The translations under genes and the position numbers were made by a program. From Rosenbergiella gaditana (GTDB lineage: Bacteria > Pseudomonadota > Gammaproteobacteria > Enterobacterales > Enterobacteriaceae): DNA of 64,000 nucleotides. Shown here piece by piece: positions 8,531-17,633 of the stretch; position 1 is the first letter of the stretch, and every line of letters begins with the position of its first letter. Below the pieces are notes generated by a model. The model was not told where the DNA came from. It saw only the letters and a list, made by a program, of their open reading frames with translations, and made no database searches. The stretch covers positions 124,001-188,000 of the forward strand of contig NZ_JABBFR010000001.1 of the NCBI RefSeq assembly GCF_018494065.1. Direction: 5' to 3'.

Positions 8531-10234
8531 ATGAACTGTCCGCAGTCTGCAGCATTAAGTCGAGGAATGACTTCGAATCGAGGCGTTTCTCGACTTAATG
8601 CTGATAATACCGTTACCCAGCATTACGACTCGCTATTGGATATGTTCGAGAAGGCTATTGCGCGTTATCCAGACCATTTGGCTTTTACTAATCTCGGTGC
8701 ATCGTTAAGTTATCGCGTGCTCGATAAGCGTAGTAAAGCATTAGCAGCTTACTTTCAAAATGAGCTAGGTATCTCTGCGGGTCAGCGAATCGGCCTAATG
8801 TTGCCTAATTGCTTACAATATCCCATTGCGTTGTTCGCCATTATCCGTTGTGGCGCAATCGTTGTGAACATTAACCCTCTGTATACAGCTCGAGAACTGC
8901 GTCATCAACTTAATGATAGCGGTATCGATACCCTGGTAATTCTGAGTAATTTTGCTCACACGGTGCAATCTGTGATTGAAGAAAGTCCCGTTAACCACCT
9001 CATTGTGAGTGAGTTAGGGGATGAGCACTCGCCGCTGCGCCGCAAAGCGATTCACTTTACGCTGCATTATGTGAAAAAAAAGGTTCCTAGGTGGCATTTC
9101 GCTCATCAACCCTATCGTGACTGTTTGAAGGCAGGGCAGCGCCAGCATTATCGACGTCCGACCCTTACGCTAGAGGATACTGTCCTCTTACAATATACCG
9201 GTGGGACGACGGGGGTGGCGAAAGGGGCGATGCTGACGCATGGTAATTTATTGGCCAACATTGAGCAGATCAAAGCGGTATACGGTGAATTATTGGTACC
9301 GGGTGAAGAAAAAATTATCAGCGCCTTACCGCTGTACCATATTTTTGCGTTAATGATTAATTGCTTGTTATTTGTCGAGCTGGGGGGAAGCAATCTTTTA
9401 ATCACTAACCCTTTGGACATGGACAGCTGGGTAAAATCGCTGAAAAACGTTAAGTTTACGGTGATTTCTGGTGTGAATACGCTTTATGCTCGCTTGCTCA
9501 ACCATCCGGGGTTTCGTCAGCTAGATGTCTCAGCACTAAAGATTAGTGTGGCCGGAGGAATGCCGGTACAGAATCAGGTCGCCACAGAGTGGCAAAGCTT
9601 GACCGGCACCCATATTGTTGAAGGGTATGGGTTAACGGAGTGCTCGCCTTTGGTCGCGGTAAATCCTTTATCTATCAGCCGACACACTGGGACCATTGGT
9701 TTACCCATTGCCTCGACAGAGATCGTCTTACTGGGTGAAGACTCACTGCCAGTCCCTATTGGTCAACCGGGCGAGCTTTGTGTGCGGGGGCCACAAGTCA
9801 TGAAAGGCTATTGGCAGCACTCAAGTGAAACGTCGTCTGTGTTAGATAACGAAGGGTGGCTACATACGGGTGATATCGCCTTGATCACGGAGCAAGGTCT
9901 ACTAAAACTGGTTGATCGTAAAAAAGATATTATTATTGTCTCGGGCTTTAATGTTTACCCGAGTGAAATCGAATCAGTATTAGGTGAACATCCACTGATA
10001 ACAGAAGCCATAGCGGTGGGCGTTCATAGCGAAGCGAGTGGCGAAGCCGTGAAGGTTTTTATTGTGCGCAAAGAGCCAAGCTTAACCGAAACGCAGGTTA
10101 TTCGTTATTGCCGCGAGCAACTTACCGGTTATAAAGTCCCCAAATTTATTGAATTTCGCGATACTTTACCTAAAAACCCTTTAGGTAAAGTCTTACGCCA
10201 TGCACTGACTACAGTAAATCTAACTGAGCGATAA
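8531..10234 (+). CDS. fadD: Long-chain fatty acid-CoA ligase
   Basis: FadD activates long-chain fatty acids to acyl-CoA at the inner face of the membrane, coupling import to beta-oxidation. The 567-residue protein shows the AMP-binding signature YTGGTTGVAKGAMLTH, the motif GYGLTECSP, the GWLHTGDIA block, the fatty acyl-CoA signature DRKKDIIIVSGFNVYPSEIE and a C-terminal lysine in NPLGKVLR. The N-terminal 35 or so residues differ from E. coli FadD. ATG 8531 has AAGGA 12 bases upstream, which is far; an in-frame ATG at 8567 has GAGGA directly against it, which is too near. A perfect inverted repeat lies across this start region. rnd follows downstream on the same strand, as in E. coli. Confidence 0.93.
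   Translation: MNCPQSAALSRGMTSNRGVSRLNADNTVTQHYDSLLDMFEKAIARYPDHLAFTNLGASLSYRVLDKRSKALAAYFQNELGISAGQRIGLMLPNCLQYPIALFAIIRCGAIVVNINPLYTARELRHQLNDSGIDTLVILSNFAHTVQSVIEESPVNHLIVSELGDEHSPLRRKAIHFTLHYVKKKVPRWHFAHQPYRDCLKAGQRQHYRRPTLTLEDTVLLQYTGGTTGVAKGAMLTHGNLLANIEQIKAVYGELLVPGEEKIISALPLYHIFALMINCLLFVELGGSNLLITNPLDMDSWVKSLKNVKFTVISGVNTLYARLLNHPGFRQLDVSALKISVAGGMPVQNQVATEWQSLTGTHIVEGYGLTECSPLVAVNPLSISRHTGTIGLPIASTEIVLLGEDSLPVPIGQPGELCVRGPQVMKGYWQHSSETSSVLDNEGWLHTGDIALITEQGLLKLVDRKKDIIIVSGFNVYPSEIESVLGEHPLITEAIAVGVHSEASGEAVKVFIVRKEPSLTETQVIRYCREQLTGYKVPKFIEFRDTLPKNPLGKVLRHALTTVNLTER
8551..8602 (+). repeat. Perfect 14-bp inverted repeat at the start of fadD
   Basis: AGCATTAAGTCGAG at 8551-8564 is exactly repeated in reverse complement at 8589-8602, with a 24-base loop. 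It lies within codons 7-24 of the annotated fadD and the loop contains the alternative ATG at 8567. In mRNA it could fold into a stable stem-loop near the ribosome start site. Confidence 0.85.
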
Positions 10235-10272
10235 ATGCCAGATACTGTAGAACCCTGATACAGAGAGAAACT

Positions 10273-11397
10273 ATGCTAAGTTATCGTTATATAGAGACCG
10301 ATCGGCAACTCATCGACTGCTGCAAAGAGGCACGGGAAGTAAGGGCGATCGCTTTGGACACTGAATTTGTGCGTACTCGCACTTATTTCCCGTTACTGGG
10401 GTTAATTCAGCTTTACGACGGTAAGCATGTTAGCTTAATTGACCCGTTACAGATCACAAACTGGCAACCCTTCGTGGATGTGTTGAGCGACAAGAATGTG
10501 ATCAAATATCTGCATGCCGGAGGAGAAGATCTCGAGGTGTTCTTAAACCGCTTTGAGGTGGTTCCCACACCAATGCTCGATACGCAAATTATGGCAGCCT
10601 TTTTGGGTAACCCTTCATCGTGGGGGTTTGCGGCAATGGTTGCTGAGTTCACGGGGATTCAACTGGATAAAAGCGAGTCGCGAACGGATTGGTTAGCACG
10701 GCCTTTAACTGAAAAGCAGTGTCAATATGCTGCGGCTGACGTAGAGTATTTACTGCCTATTGCTCAAAAGTTGCACCAACAAGCCTTGGATGAAGGACAA
10801 TTTGCGTTTATTGAGAGCGAGTGTGCATTACAAATCCATAGACGTCAGTTAACAGTCGACCCGAAATTGGCTTATTTAGAGGTGTCGCAAGCTTGGCAAT
10901 TAACACCTCGGCAGTTGGCGATATTACAATGCTTAGCTGAATGGCGTTTACATTATGCTCGACAGCATAATATGGCTGTGAATTTCGTGGTAAAAGAAGA
11001 GCTGCTCTGGAAAACGGCGCGTTATAGCCCTTCATCTTTAGCGGAATTGCGCGAGTTAGGAGCGATAGGTCCGGAGATCCGTTTTCATGGTGAGACGCTG
11101 CTAGCATTAGTGAAACAAGGTGAAGCGGTAAACGAAGATAGGTTACCTAACCCTGTAAAAAATATTATTGAGATGCCTCACTATCGCCAGCTTTTTGCTC
11201 AGTTAAAAGAGGCTGTTAAGAAGGTAAGCGCAAGCAGTGGTTACAGCCAAGAGATGTTAGCGTCACGGCGCCAGATTAACCAATTGATCAGCACGCACTG
11301 GAAACTGAAACCTTGCGCCTTGCAGCCGGAATTACTTTACGGATGGCGTGGGGAATTATTGGGTAGTGCTTTCAACGAGATATTAGCGCAATACTAA
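10273..11397 (+). CDS. rnd: Ribonuclease D
   Basis: RNase D is a 3'-5' exoribonuclease that trims tRNA and other stable RNA 3' ends. The 374-residue protein has the DEDD-y exonuclease motifs: LDTEFVRT with the first Asp-Glu pair near the N terminus, YLHAGGEDLEVF, and YAAADVEYLLP with the tyrosine near residue 155. HRDC domains follow (about 205-290 and the C-terminal third). The start ATG at 10273 is preceded by AGAGAG. It follows fadD by 38 bases and ends at a terminator shared with minE. Confidence 0.95.
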   Translation: MLSYRYIETDRQLIDCCKEAREVRAIALDTEFVRTRTYFPLLGLIQLYDGKHVSLIDPLQITNWQPFVDVLSDKNVIKYLHAGGEDLEVFLNRFEVVPTPMLDTQIMAAFLGNPSSWGFAAMVAEFTGIQLDKSESRTDWLARPLTEKQCQYAAADVEYLLPIAQKLHQQALDEGQFAFIESECALQIHRRQLTVDPKLAYLEVSQAWQLTPRQLAILQCLAEWRLHYARQHNMAVNFVVKEELLWKTARYSPSSLAELRELGAIGPEIRFHGETLLALVKQGEAVNEDRLPNPVKNIIEMPHYRQLFAQLKEAVKKVSASSGYSQEMLASRRQINQLISTHWKLKPCALQPELLYGWRGELLGSAFNEILAQY

Positions 11398-11400
11398 TTA

Positions 11401-11430
11401 AAAAGAGCGGTTATCAAACCGCTCTTTTTT
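11401..11430. terminator. Bidirectional terminator between rnd and minE
   Basis: A 12-bp stem (AAAAGAGCGGTT / AACCGCTCTTTT) with loop ATCA has A residues on one side and T residues on the other, so it can stop both converging transcripts. Confidence 0.88.
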
Positions 11431-11434
11431 ATCG

Positions 11435-11704
11435 TTACTTGGCGGCTTCTTCCGCTTCAGGTAGGGTCACATTGAGTTCGAGAATAGAGATATCTTCTCC
11501 TTTATGATCAAGTTGAACCGTTACCATATCTGGATCTATTTTAACGTACTTACAAATGACTTCTAAAATATCGCGCTTCAATTGTGGGAGATAGTGAGGT
11601 TCGCTATCTCCACGACGACGTTCGGCAACGATGATTTGTAAGCGTTCTTTCGCGATATTCGCGGTATTTTTTTTTCGGGATAAAAAGAAATCTAACAGCG
11701 CCAT
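11435..11704 (-). CDS. minE: Cell division topological specificity factor MinE
   Basis: MinE drives pole-to-pole oscillation of MinCD by stimulating MinD ATPase at the membrane. The 89-residue protein has the amphipathic membrane-targeting N terminus ([10 protein letters not shown]), the MinD-binding stretch [17 protein letters not shown] and the dimerisation domain ending in [14 protein letters not shown]. It starts 3 bases after the minD stop codon and is the last gene of minC-minD-minE. Confidence 0.97.
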   Translation of the reverse strand: MALLDFFLSRKKNTANIAKERLQIIVAERRRGDSEPHYLPQLKRDILEVICKYVKIDPDMVTVQLDHKGEDISILELNVTLPEAEEAAK

Positions 11705-11707
11705 GGT

Positions 11708-12520
11708 TTATCCCCCAAACAGGCGTTTTAGGAAACCCTTCTTCTCTTCTTCAATAAAGCGGAAGGGACGTTCTTCGCCGAGCAAGCGTTCGACCGTATC
11801 ACTGTATGCACGACCTGCATCAGATTCTTCATCAAGGATGACGGGCTCGCCTTGGTTAGAGGCGCGTAATACAGATTGGTCTTCAGGGATCACACCGACG
11901 AGAGGAATATGTAAAATTTCAAGTACATCTTCCATGCTTAGCATATCGCCGCGGTTTACGCGGCCCGCGTTATAGCGAGTTAACAATAAATGTTCTTTAA
12001 CGGGTGTCTCACCTTTTTCAGCGCGACGTGACTTGGAGGCAATAATGCCTAAAATGCGGTCTGAGTCACGAACTGAAGAGACTTCGGGGTTAGTAGTAAT
12101 AATCGCTTCATCAGCGAAATACAACGCCATTAATGCCCCTGTTTCGATACCCGCGGGTGAGTCACAGACAATGAAGTCAAAGTTCATTTTCTTTAATTCA
12201 TTAAGAATTTTTTCAACGCCTTCATAGTTTAAGGCATCTTTATCGCGGGTTTGTGAGGCGGGAAGGATATACAATGTTTCAGTGCGCTTATCTTTAATCA
12301 GCGCTTGATTTAAGGTGGCATCACCCTGAATCACATTGACGAAATCATAGACCACACGGCGCTCACAGCCCATGATTAAATCTAGATTACGTAGGCCGAT
12401 ATCAAAATCGATAACGACTGTTTTTTTTCCTTTACGGGCAAGACCCGTTGCGATGGCTGCGCTTGATGTGGTTTTGCCAACGCCCCCTTTACCTGATGTA
12501 ACTACAATTATGCGTGCCAT
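11708..12520 (-). CDS. minD: Septum site-determining ATPase MinD
   Basis: MinD is a ParA-type ATPase that, when bound to ATP, dimerises on the inner membrane and recruits MinC and MinE. The deviant Walker A motif SGKGGVGKTT is at residues 9-18, the switch region CDSPAGIE near residue 120, and the C-terminal amphipathic membrane-targeting helix EEEKKGFLKRLFGG is complete. The length of 270 residues is that of E. coli MinD. It lies between minC and minE in one operon. Confidence 0.98.
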   Translation of the reverse strand: MARIIVVTSGKGGVGKTTSSAAIATGLARKGKKTVVIDFDIGLRNLDLIMGCERRVVYDFVNVIQGDATLNQALIKDKRTETLYILPASQTRDKDALNYEGVEKILNELKKMNFDFIVCDSPAGIETGALMALYFADEAIITTNPEVSSVRDSDRILGIIASKSRRAEKGETPVKEHLLLTRYNAGRVNRGDMLSMEDVLEILHIPLVGVIPEDQSVLRASNQGEPVILDEESDAGRAYSDTVERLLGEERPFRFIEEEKKGFLKRLFGG

Positions 12521-12553
12521 ATTTCTTGATTTCCTTAACTTAAGAAAAGGGGT

Positions 12554-13264
12554 CTAATTTAATGATTCAATAGCCAGTGTACCTTCACGTAAGGCTAACC
12601 GTGCTGCTTTGGTAAAAAATTCGCTAGGAATTTGATCCATAATCCAATATTCGCCCGCAATCGAGACCAACTCCGCAGCGAGATGAGTACAAAAAATTTG
12701 TGATTCAGTATCGCCGCTGGCTCCCGCCAATGCACGTCCGCGCATAGTGCCATAAATATGTATATTGCCATCTGCAACCAGTTCAGCACCAGCACTGACA
12801 CTACTGGTGACAATCAAATCAGCATTACGTGCATAGATCTGTTGTCCTGAGCGAATAGGGGTATTAACAATGCGAGTGCGGAAGACTTTATCTTCTTCTT
12901 GAGTCTGAACAGGCTCAAGCGGTTCTTGACTGGCAGGAGAGGCTTTCTGAACAGACACTTTACCTTCGTTCAATAAAGGAGTGCCCAGTGATGTAACCTG
13001 TGCTTTAAGCTGTTCATCTTTACATCCGCTAATTCCGACAATCTTCAGTCCCGATTGTGAAATGGCCTGATGCATGCTTTTCCAATCTACAGTGCTGTTC
13101 AACGATGCAACGTTAACCACCACAGGTGCATTCGCCAAAAATGCAGGCGCTTGGGCTATCTTTTCCTGAAGCGCTTTTAACACCACTTCAGGCTGTGGAT
13201 GATTTATATGGACAACAGAAAGTGTGAAGTTGCTGCCTTTTAGTTCAATGGGCGTCTGTGACAT
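12554..13264 (-). CDS. minC: Septum site-determining protein MinC
   Basis: MinC blocks FtsZ ring assembly away from mid-cell. The 236-residue protein has an N-terminal FtsZ-inhibiting domain (to about residue 110), a proline- and glutamate-rich linker ([17 protein letters not shown]) and the C-terminal beta-helix that binds MinD, with VRSGQ-like [16 protein letters not shown] and [16 protein letters not shown]. It is the first gene of minCDE and is divergent from ycgL, with about 150 bases between them for the two promoters. Confidence 0.97.
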   Translation of the reverse strand: MSQTPIELKGSNFTLSVVHINHPQPEVVLKALQEKIAQAPAFLANAPVVVNVASLNSTVDWKSMHQAISQSGLKIVGISGCKDEQLKAQVTSLGTPLLNEGKVSVQKASPASQEPLEPVQTQEEDKVFRTRIVNTPIRSGQQIYARNADLIVTSSVSAGAELVADGNIHIYGTMRGRALAGASGDTESQIFCTHLAAELVSIAGEYWIMDQIPSEFFTKAARLALREGTLAIESLN

Positions 13265-13418
13265 CTATACTTATTCAGTCCTGTGATTTTTATACACCTT
13301 ACCTGACTTTGCGAAAGAGTAAAGTCCTGCATAAGGCTAATATTTTGTTAACCCTAAACATGTTATAATCCTCGTATTCATCAGGCAAGCAACCGAGTTA
13401 CATTATTCGGAGATATTT

Positions 13419-13697
13419 ATGATTTGTGCAATATATCGTAGTACTTTAAGAGACCAGACTTATTTATATCTTGGTAAAAAAGATGATTTTAGCTGTGTTC
13501 CCGAAGCGCTAATGAAAGGCTTTGGAAAACCACAATTATCGATGGTGATCTCTCTGGAAGGCCGAGATAAGCTAGCTTCCGCCGATATAGGCAAGGTAAA
13601 ACAACAGCTTGCAGAACAGGGCTATTACTTACAAATCCCGCCGCCAGTTGAGAATTTACTGACGAAACACTTAGCCACTGAATCGAAGGTAAACTAA
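13419..13697 (+). CDS. ycgL: YcgL domain protein
   Basis: This 92-residue protein matches the YcgL family ([18 protein letters not shown] at the start and [13 protein letters not shown] near the end). The family is small, cytoplasmic and of unknown biochemical function, and is commonly adjacent to minC, as here. It is divergent from minC. In E. coli ycgM follows; here ycgN is next instead. Confidence 0.88.
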   Translation: MICAIYRSTLRDQTYLYLGKKDDFSCVPEALMKGFGKPQLSMVISLEGRDKLASADIGKVKQQLAEQGYYLQIPPPVENLLTKHLATESKVN

Positions 13698-13782
13698 GAT
13701 TCATCTGTAAATGTCTTATTACGCATTTTTATGAGTAAAGACAGATAATAGTAATGTGAATATGTTCTTTTTGGATTGATTT

Positions 13783-14220
13783 ATGACAGTGCTACCTTTT
13801 TGGCAAACAAAAAGTCTTGAGCAAATGAGCGACAGTGAGTGGGAGTCTATCTGTGATGGATGCGGTCAGTGTTGTTTGAATAAGTTACAAGACGCCGATA
13901 CGGATGAAATCTACTTCACCAACGTCGCGTGTAACCTTCTTAATATAAAAACGTGCCAATGTCGGCACTATGAAAATCGTTTTGCCTACGAGCCAGATTG
14001 CATCAAACTGACTCGGGACAATCTTCCAACTTTTTCTTGGTTACCGAGAACGTGTAGTTATCGTTTATTGGCAGAAGGCAATGATTTACCCGCTTGGCAT
14101 CCCCTGAACGTTGGGTCTGCGAAAGCTATGCATGCGCAGCGTATTTCTGTGAGACATATCGCTGTAAGGGAGAGTGAAGTCAGAAATTGGGAAGACCATA
14201 TTATCCCCAATCCCGAATAA
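13783..14220 (+). CDS. ycgN: YkgJ-type cysteine cluster protein YcgN (UPF0260)
   Basis: The protein has the cysteine cluster CDGCGQCC at about residues 25-32, further cysteines in [14 protein letters not shown], and the blocks [16 protein letters not shown] and [13 protein letters not shown] of the UPF0260 family, so it very likely binds a metal or iron-sulfur centre. Its function is unknown. The E. coli gene ycgM, normally between ycgL and ycgN, is missing: only 85 bases separate the two here. Confidence 0.88.
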   Translation: MTVLPFWQTKSLEQMSDSEWESICDGCGQCCLNKLQDADTDEIYFTNVACNLLNIKTCQCRHYENRFAYEPDCIKLTRDNLPTFSWLPRTCSYRLLAEGNDLPAWHPLNVGSAKAMHAQRISVRHIAVRESEVRNWEDHIIPNPE

Positions 14221-14259
14221 TGAAACAGGCCACAGTGATTTATCAGTGGCCTAATTTAC

Positions 14260-14781
14260 TTAACTGCGATTTTTTCTTGGGCAAGGAAGCTGCACGGCCA
14301 GTACGAGCAGTCCTATCACAAACAGGACACCGCTTGTCCCGACCAACCACTGTGCCATAGTCATCGACAACCATTCCCAGCCTTTATCGGTACAGTTACC
14401 TGTGGGAGTGAAAATCACCGGGAACCATTGGTTTAACGGAAGCCATTGAGGAAATTTCGGTAAAAAATCACAGGTAGCAAAAAGCGGCGGATGTAATTGC
14501 AGCTGTGTTTGCTCCCACGCCAAGGAAAAAGTTTTTCCCGCCGCAATTAACCACCCAACTATAGCTACGAAACGTAAAGGTGTTTTGGGTGCAATCGCCC
14601 CTATTAATGCCGCCAGCAGTAATCCCGCCAATGCTGCACGTTGATACACACACAGTACACAAGGTTTTTGCCCCAAATAGAATTGGAAACCTAAAGCGGT
14701 GAGTTGTAATATCAATACCCCAGCGGCCAGTAACAACCATGCGCCTCTATGTTGGGATAAGTGTTTTAATTTCCGTAACAT
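14260..14781 (-). CDS. dsbB: Disulfide bond formation protein B
   Basis: DsbB is the four-helix inner membrane protein that reoxidises periplasmic DsbA and passes electrons to quinone. Both redox pairs are in place: C41-V-L-C44 in the first periplasmic loop (PCVLCVYQR) and C104 with C130 in the second (ATCDFL and PTGNC). The length is 173 residues. nhaB, its usual partner upstream in E. coli, is absent; the next gene on that side is dadA. Confidence 0.95.
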   Translation of the reverse strand: MLRKLKHLSQHRGAWLLLAAGVLILQLTALGFQFYLGQKPCVLCVYQRAALAGLLLAALIGAIAPKTPLRFVAIVGWLIAAGKTFSLAWEQTQLQLHPPLFATCDFLPKFPQWLPLNQWFPVIFTPTGNCTDKGWEWLSMTMAQWLVGTSGVLFVIGLLVLAVQLPCPRKNRS

Positions 14782-15240
14782 AACGTTCCTATAGTCGAAA
14801 AGGGAAATACCGTCAAAGATAGTAGCAAAGATCGCGATTGAATCCTAACAGTCATCGTCTTGATGAGTCATCCCCTTACATTACAAAGTGGCGGTATTAG
14901 CCCGTACATCATCCAATCTAGCCCTAACTGTCTTGTTGCAATAAAGCAGCATTAAAATCTGCATATAAGTAATAATGCAGAATTAAAATCCATCCTTTGT
15001 TTTGATAAGGATGCCAGATTAACTATAAAAAATAGTCTACGAAATAACCGTTCCAGTATCTCATCAGCATTATTATTCGAAAAGTAAGCATAAAAAACTA
15101 TGTTTTCAAATATGCGTTTTAATTATTGTTTTTTTCATTAAAAATGACGTCAAATACAGCGTAGAAAATTTCCTAACCTGTTTAGGTTATTACACTAGTT
15201 AATCGGAAATTTTTAAGTTTAATGTTCTGTGAGGGTGTGT
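14782..15240. other. 460-base AT-rich intergenic region between dsbB and dadA
   Basis: No convincing gene is seen. It holds the divergent promoters of dsbB and dadA. A small inverted repeat (TCTGCAT / ATGCAGA, 14958-14981) and the palindrome TGACGTCA near 15146 are visible but match no operator I know. In E. coli nhaB, fadR and ycgB occupy this interval; I see no remnants of them. Confidence 0.6.
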
Positions 15241-16512
15241 ATGCGTGTGATCATTATAGGGGGTGGTGTCGTTGGGGTGACGAGCGCTTGGTATCTTGCT
15301 GCGTCCGGTCATGACGTCACGGTTTTAGAAAAACATTCAGGCGTGGCAATGGAAACTAGCGCGGGTAACGCTGGCCAGATCTCTCCTGGTTACGCTGCAC
15401 CTTGGGCAGCACCAGGGATTCCGCTTAAAGCGATAAAATGGATGTTTCAAAAGCATGCACCGCTAGCCGTTCGTCCAGATGGGACTCGCTTCCAACTTTC
15501 TTGGATGTGGAGGATGTTACAAAACTGTACTCTGGATCATTACCAAGAAAATAAAGCCAGAATGGTCAGAATTGCTGAATACAGCCGCGATAGTTTGAGA
15601 GCGTTACGCCAAGAAACTGGCATCCTTTATGAAGGACGCCAAGGCGGAACACTTCAACTTTTTCGCACCCCACAACAATTCGATAATGCCGCCAAAGATA
15701 TCGCGGTACTGAAAGCGGCGGGAGTTCCCTTTAATTTATTAGAATCACATCAACTAACGTCCGTTGAACCAGGCCTCGTGAACAGTCTCGATAAATTGAC
15801 TGGCGGATTACAGTTACCGAACGATGAGACAGGTGACTGCAAATTGTTTACGCAACGCTTAGCACAACTCGCTGAGCAGGCTAACGTTAAATTTCTTTTT
15901 GATCAAAATGTAGAACGATTAAATGTTGAAAATAATCGTGTTACTTCGGTTATAGCGAATGGTAGCAGGTTGCAGGCAGACGCAATTTTAGTAACTGCCG
16001 GCAGCTGGTCGACGTCTTTACTCAACGGATTGGTCGATATACCAGTTTATCCATTAAAAGGGTATTCCATTACATTACCTATTACAGATGAAACGCGCGC
16101 GCCTGTGTCTACCGTCCTTGATGAAACCTATAAAGTGGCTGTTACGCGTTTTGATCAGCGGATTCGTGTGGGAGGGATGGCTGAGATTGTTGGTTTTAAC
16201 AGCGAACTGCCTCCGGCTCGACGAGAAACACTGGAGATGGTCGTTAATGATCTCTATCCTAATTCAGCCTCGTTGGCCGAAGCCCATTATTGGACTGGTT
16301 TGCGCCCCATGACACCTGATGGTACGCCTATTGTGGGCAAAACCCCGATAAGCAACCTCTTTCTTAATACGGGCCATGGCACGTTAGGATGGACGATGGC
16401 TTGTGGCTCTGGACGATTAATCGCAGATATTATTTCCGGTCGTAAAACCGATATTGCCGCGGATGATTTATCTGTTTATCGTTATCTACCTGGTTTTGAA
16501 GCACAAAAATAA
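15241..16512 (+). CDS. dadA: D-amino acid dehydrogenase, FAD-dependent
   Basis: DadA oxidises D-alanine and other D-amino acids at the inner membrane to 2-oxo acids, feeding electrons to the respiratory chain. The FAD-binding beta-alpha-beta start [20 protein letters not shown] is followed by [20 protein letters not shown] and, near the end, [15 protein letters not shown] and [19 protein letters not shown] 15241 is chosen over the upstream GTG at 15229 because GAGGG lies 5 bases upstream and the product then matches the family start. dadX follows after 43 bases. Confidence 0.95.
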   Translation: MRVIIIGGGVVGVTSAWYLAASGHDVTVLEKHSGVAMETSAGNAGQISPGYAAPWAAPGIPLKAIKWMFQKHAPLAVRPDGTRFQLSWMWRMLQNCTLDHYQENKARMVRIAEYSRDSLRALRQETGILYEGRQGGTLQLFRTPQQFDNAAKDIAVLKAAGVPFNLLESHQLTSVEPGLVNSLDKLTGGLQLPNDETGDCKLFTQRLAQLAEQANVKFLFDQNVERLNVENNRVTSVIANGSRLQADAILVTAGSWSTSLLNGLVDIPVYPLKGYSITLPITDETRAPVSTVLDETYKVAVTRFDQRIRVGGMAEIVGFNSELPPARRETLEMVVNDLYPNSASLAEAHYWTGLRPMTPDGTPIVGKTPISNLFLNTGHGTLGWTMACGSGRLIADIISGRKTDIAADDLSVYRYLPGFEAQK

Positions 16513-16555
16513 CATTTACAGTCGCTTAACGGCTGAATTAAGGAGCAACCTAACG

Positions 16556-17632
16556 ATGTCTAGGCCGATAAGGGCAACTGTCAATACTACCGCATTGAGC
16601 CATAATTTACGCACAGTGAAAGCGTTAGCACCGGCATCGAAGGTCTGGAGCGTGGTGAAAGCGAATGCCTATGGACATGGCCTTTCTCGATGTTATGAAG
16701 CACTAGCGTTTACTGATGGGTTTGCATTACTTAATTATGAAGAGGCTATTCTGCTGAGAGAAGCGGGGATCACTCAGCCCATCTTATTGTTAGAAGGCTT
16801 CTTCAAGCCTAACGATTTACCGTTGATTGATGCTTATCAGCTCACAACTGCGGTTCATAGCGAATGGCAACTCCAAGCATTAGCTAATTTCCCAGCGAAA
16901 AAGCCGATAGCGGTCTATTTAAAAATCAATAATGGAATGAACCGCTTAGGATTTTCGCCCGATGAGGTGCTCACTATTTGGCAGCGACTTAAGGTCTTAC
17001 CGTCAGTGGGTGAGGTAACGTTAATGTCACACTTTGCCCGAGCAGATGAAAATTCAATCTTTCTTCGTGAGCCACTACAGCGCTTAGCGCAGGCCACTAC
17101 TGCTATTTCAGCGCCACGTTGCTACGCCAACTCTGCTGCGACCTTATGGCACCCAGATACTCATCATCAATGGATCCGTCCAGGCGTTGTATTATACGGT
17201 GCTTCACCGTCTGGTCGGGCGGTGGATATTGAGCCCTACAATCTCCGCCCAGTGATGGGGTTACATAGCGAAATTATTGCTATCCAACAGGTCACAGCGG
17301 GTGAGGGGATTGGCTATGGCCACCGCTATACCACCACCGCACCTCAGCGGATCGGTATTATTGCTTGTGGGTATGCGGATGGATATCCGCGCCATGCCCC
17401 TTCTGGAACACCGGTGTGGGTCGCAGGAAAGCTGTGCAAAACAGTGGGGACAGTGTCAATGGATATGCTTATGGTCGATTTGACAAACTGTCCTGAGGCT
17501 AATATCGGTAGTGATGTCGAATTATGGGGAGCCCAATTGCCTGTCGATACGATCGCAGAAGCGGCCGGGACGGTAGGGTATGAGTTATTGACCGCGGTGA
17601 CACAGCGAGTCCCCTTTACGACGTTAACCTAG
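16556..17632 (+). CDS. dadX: Alanine racemase, catabolic
   Basis: The PLP enzyme interconverts L- and D-alanine and works with DadA in alanine catabolism. The PLP lysine is in VVKANAYGHGL (about residue 34) and the catalytic tyrosine in GIGYGHRYTT (about residue 255). The frame is open upstream to 16454, overlapping dadA, but ATG 16556 has AAGGAG at 16540-16544 and yields MSRPIRATVNTTALSHNL, the family start. The product is 358 residues, as expected. The anabolic alr would be elsewhere. Confidence 0.94.
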   Translation: MSRPIRATVNTTALSHNLRTVKALAPASKVWSVVKANAYGHGLSRCYEALAFTDGFALLNYEEAILLREAGITQPILLLEGFFKPNDLPLIDAYQLTTAVHSEWQLQALANFPAKKPIAVYLKINNGMNRLGFSPDEVLTIWQRLKVLPSVGEVTLMSHFARADENSIFLREPLQRLAQATTAISAPRCYANSAATLWHPDTHHQWIRPGVVLYGASPSGRAVDIEPYNLRPVMGLHSEIIAIQQVTAGEGIGYGHRYTTTAPQRIGIIACGYADGYPRHAPSGTPVWVAGKLCKTVGTVSMDMLMVDLTNCPEANIGSDVELWGAQLPVDTIAEAAGTVGYELLTAVTQRVPFTTLT

Positions 17633-17633
17633 C

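Noticed and set aside
12595-12813. A 72-codon frame inside minC in another frame
   Set aside because: It lies wholly within the conserved beta-helix part of minC and is a shadow.
14958-14981. TCTGCAT / ATGCAGA inverted repeat upstream of dadA as an operator
   Set aside because: Seven bases with a 10-base AT-rich loop can arise by chance and match no regulator known to me for dad genes.
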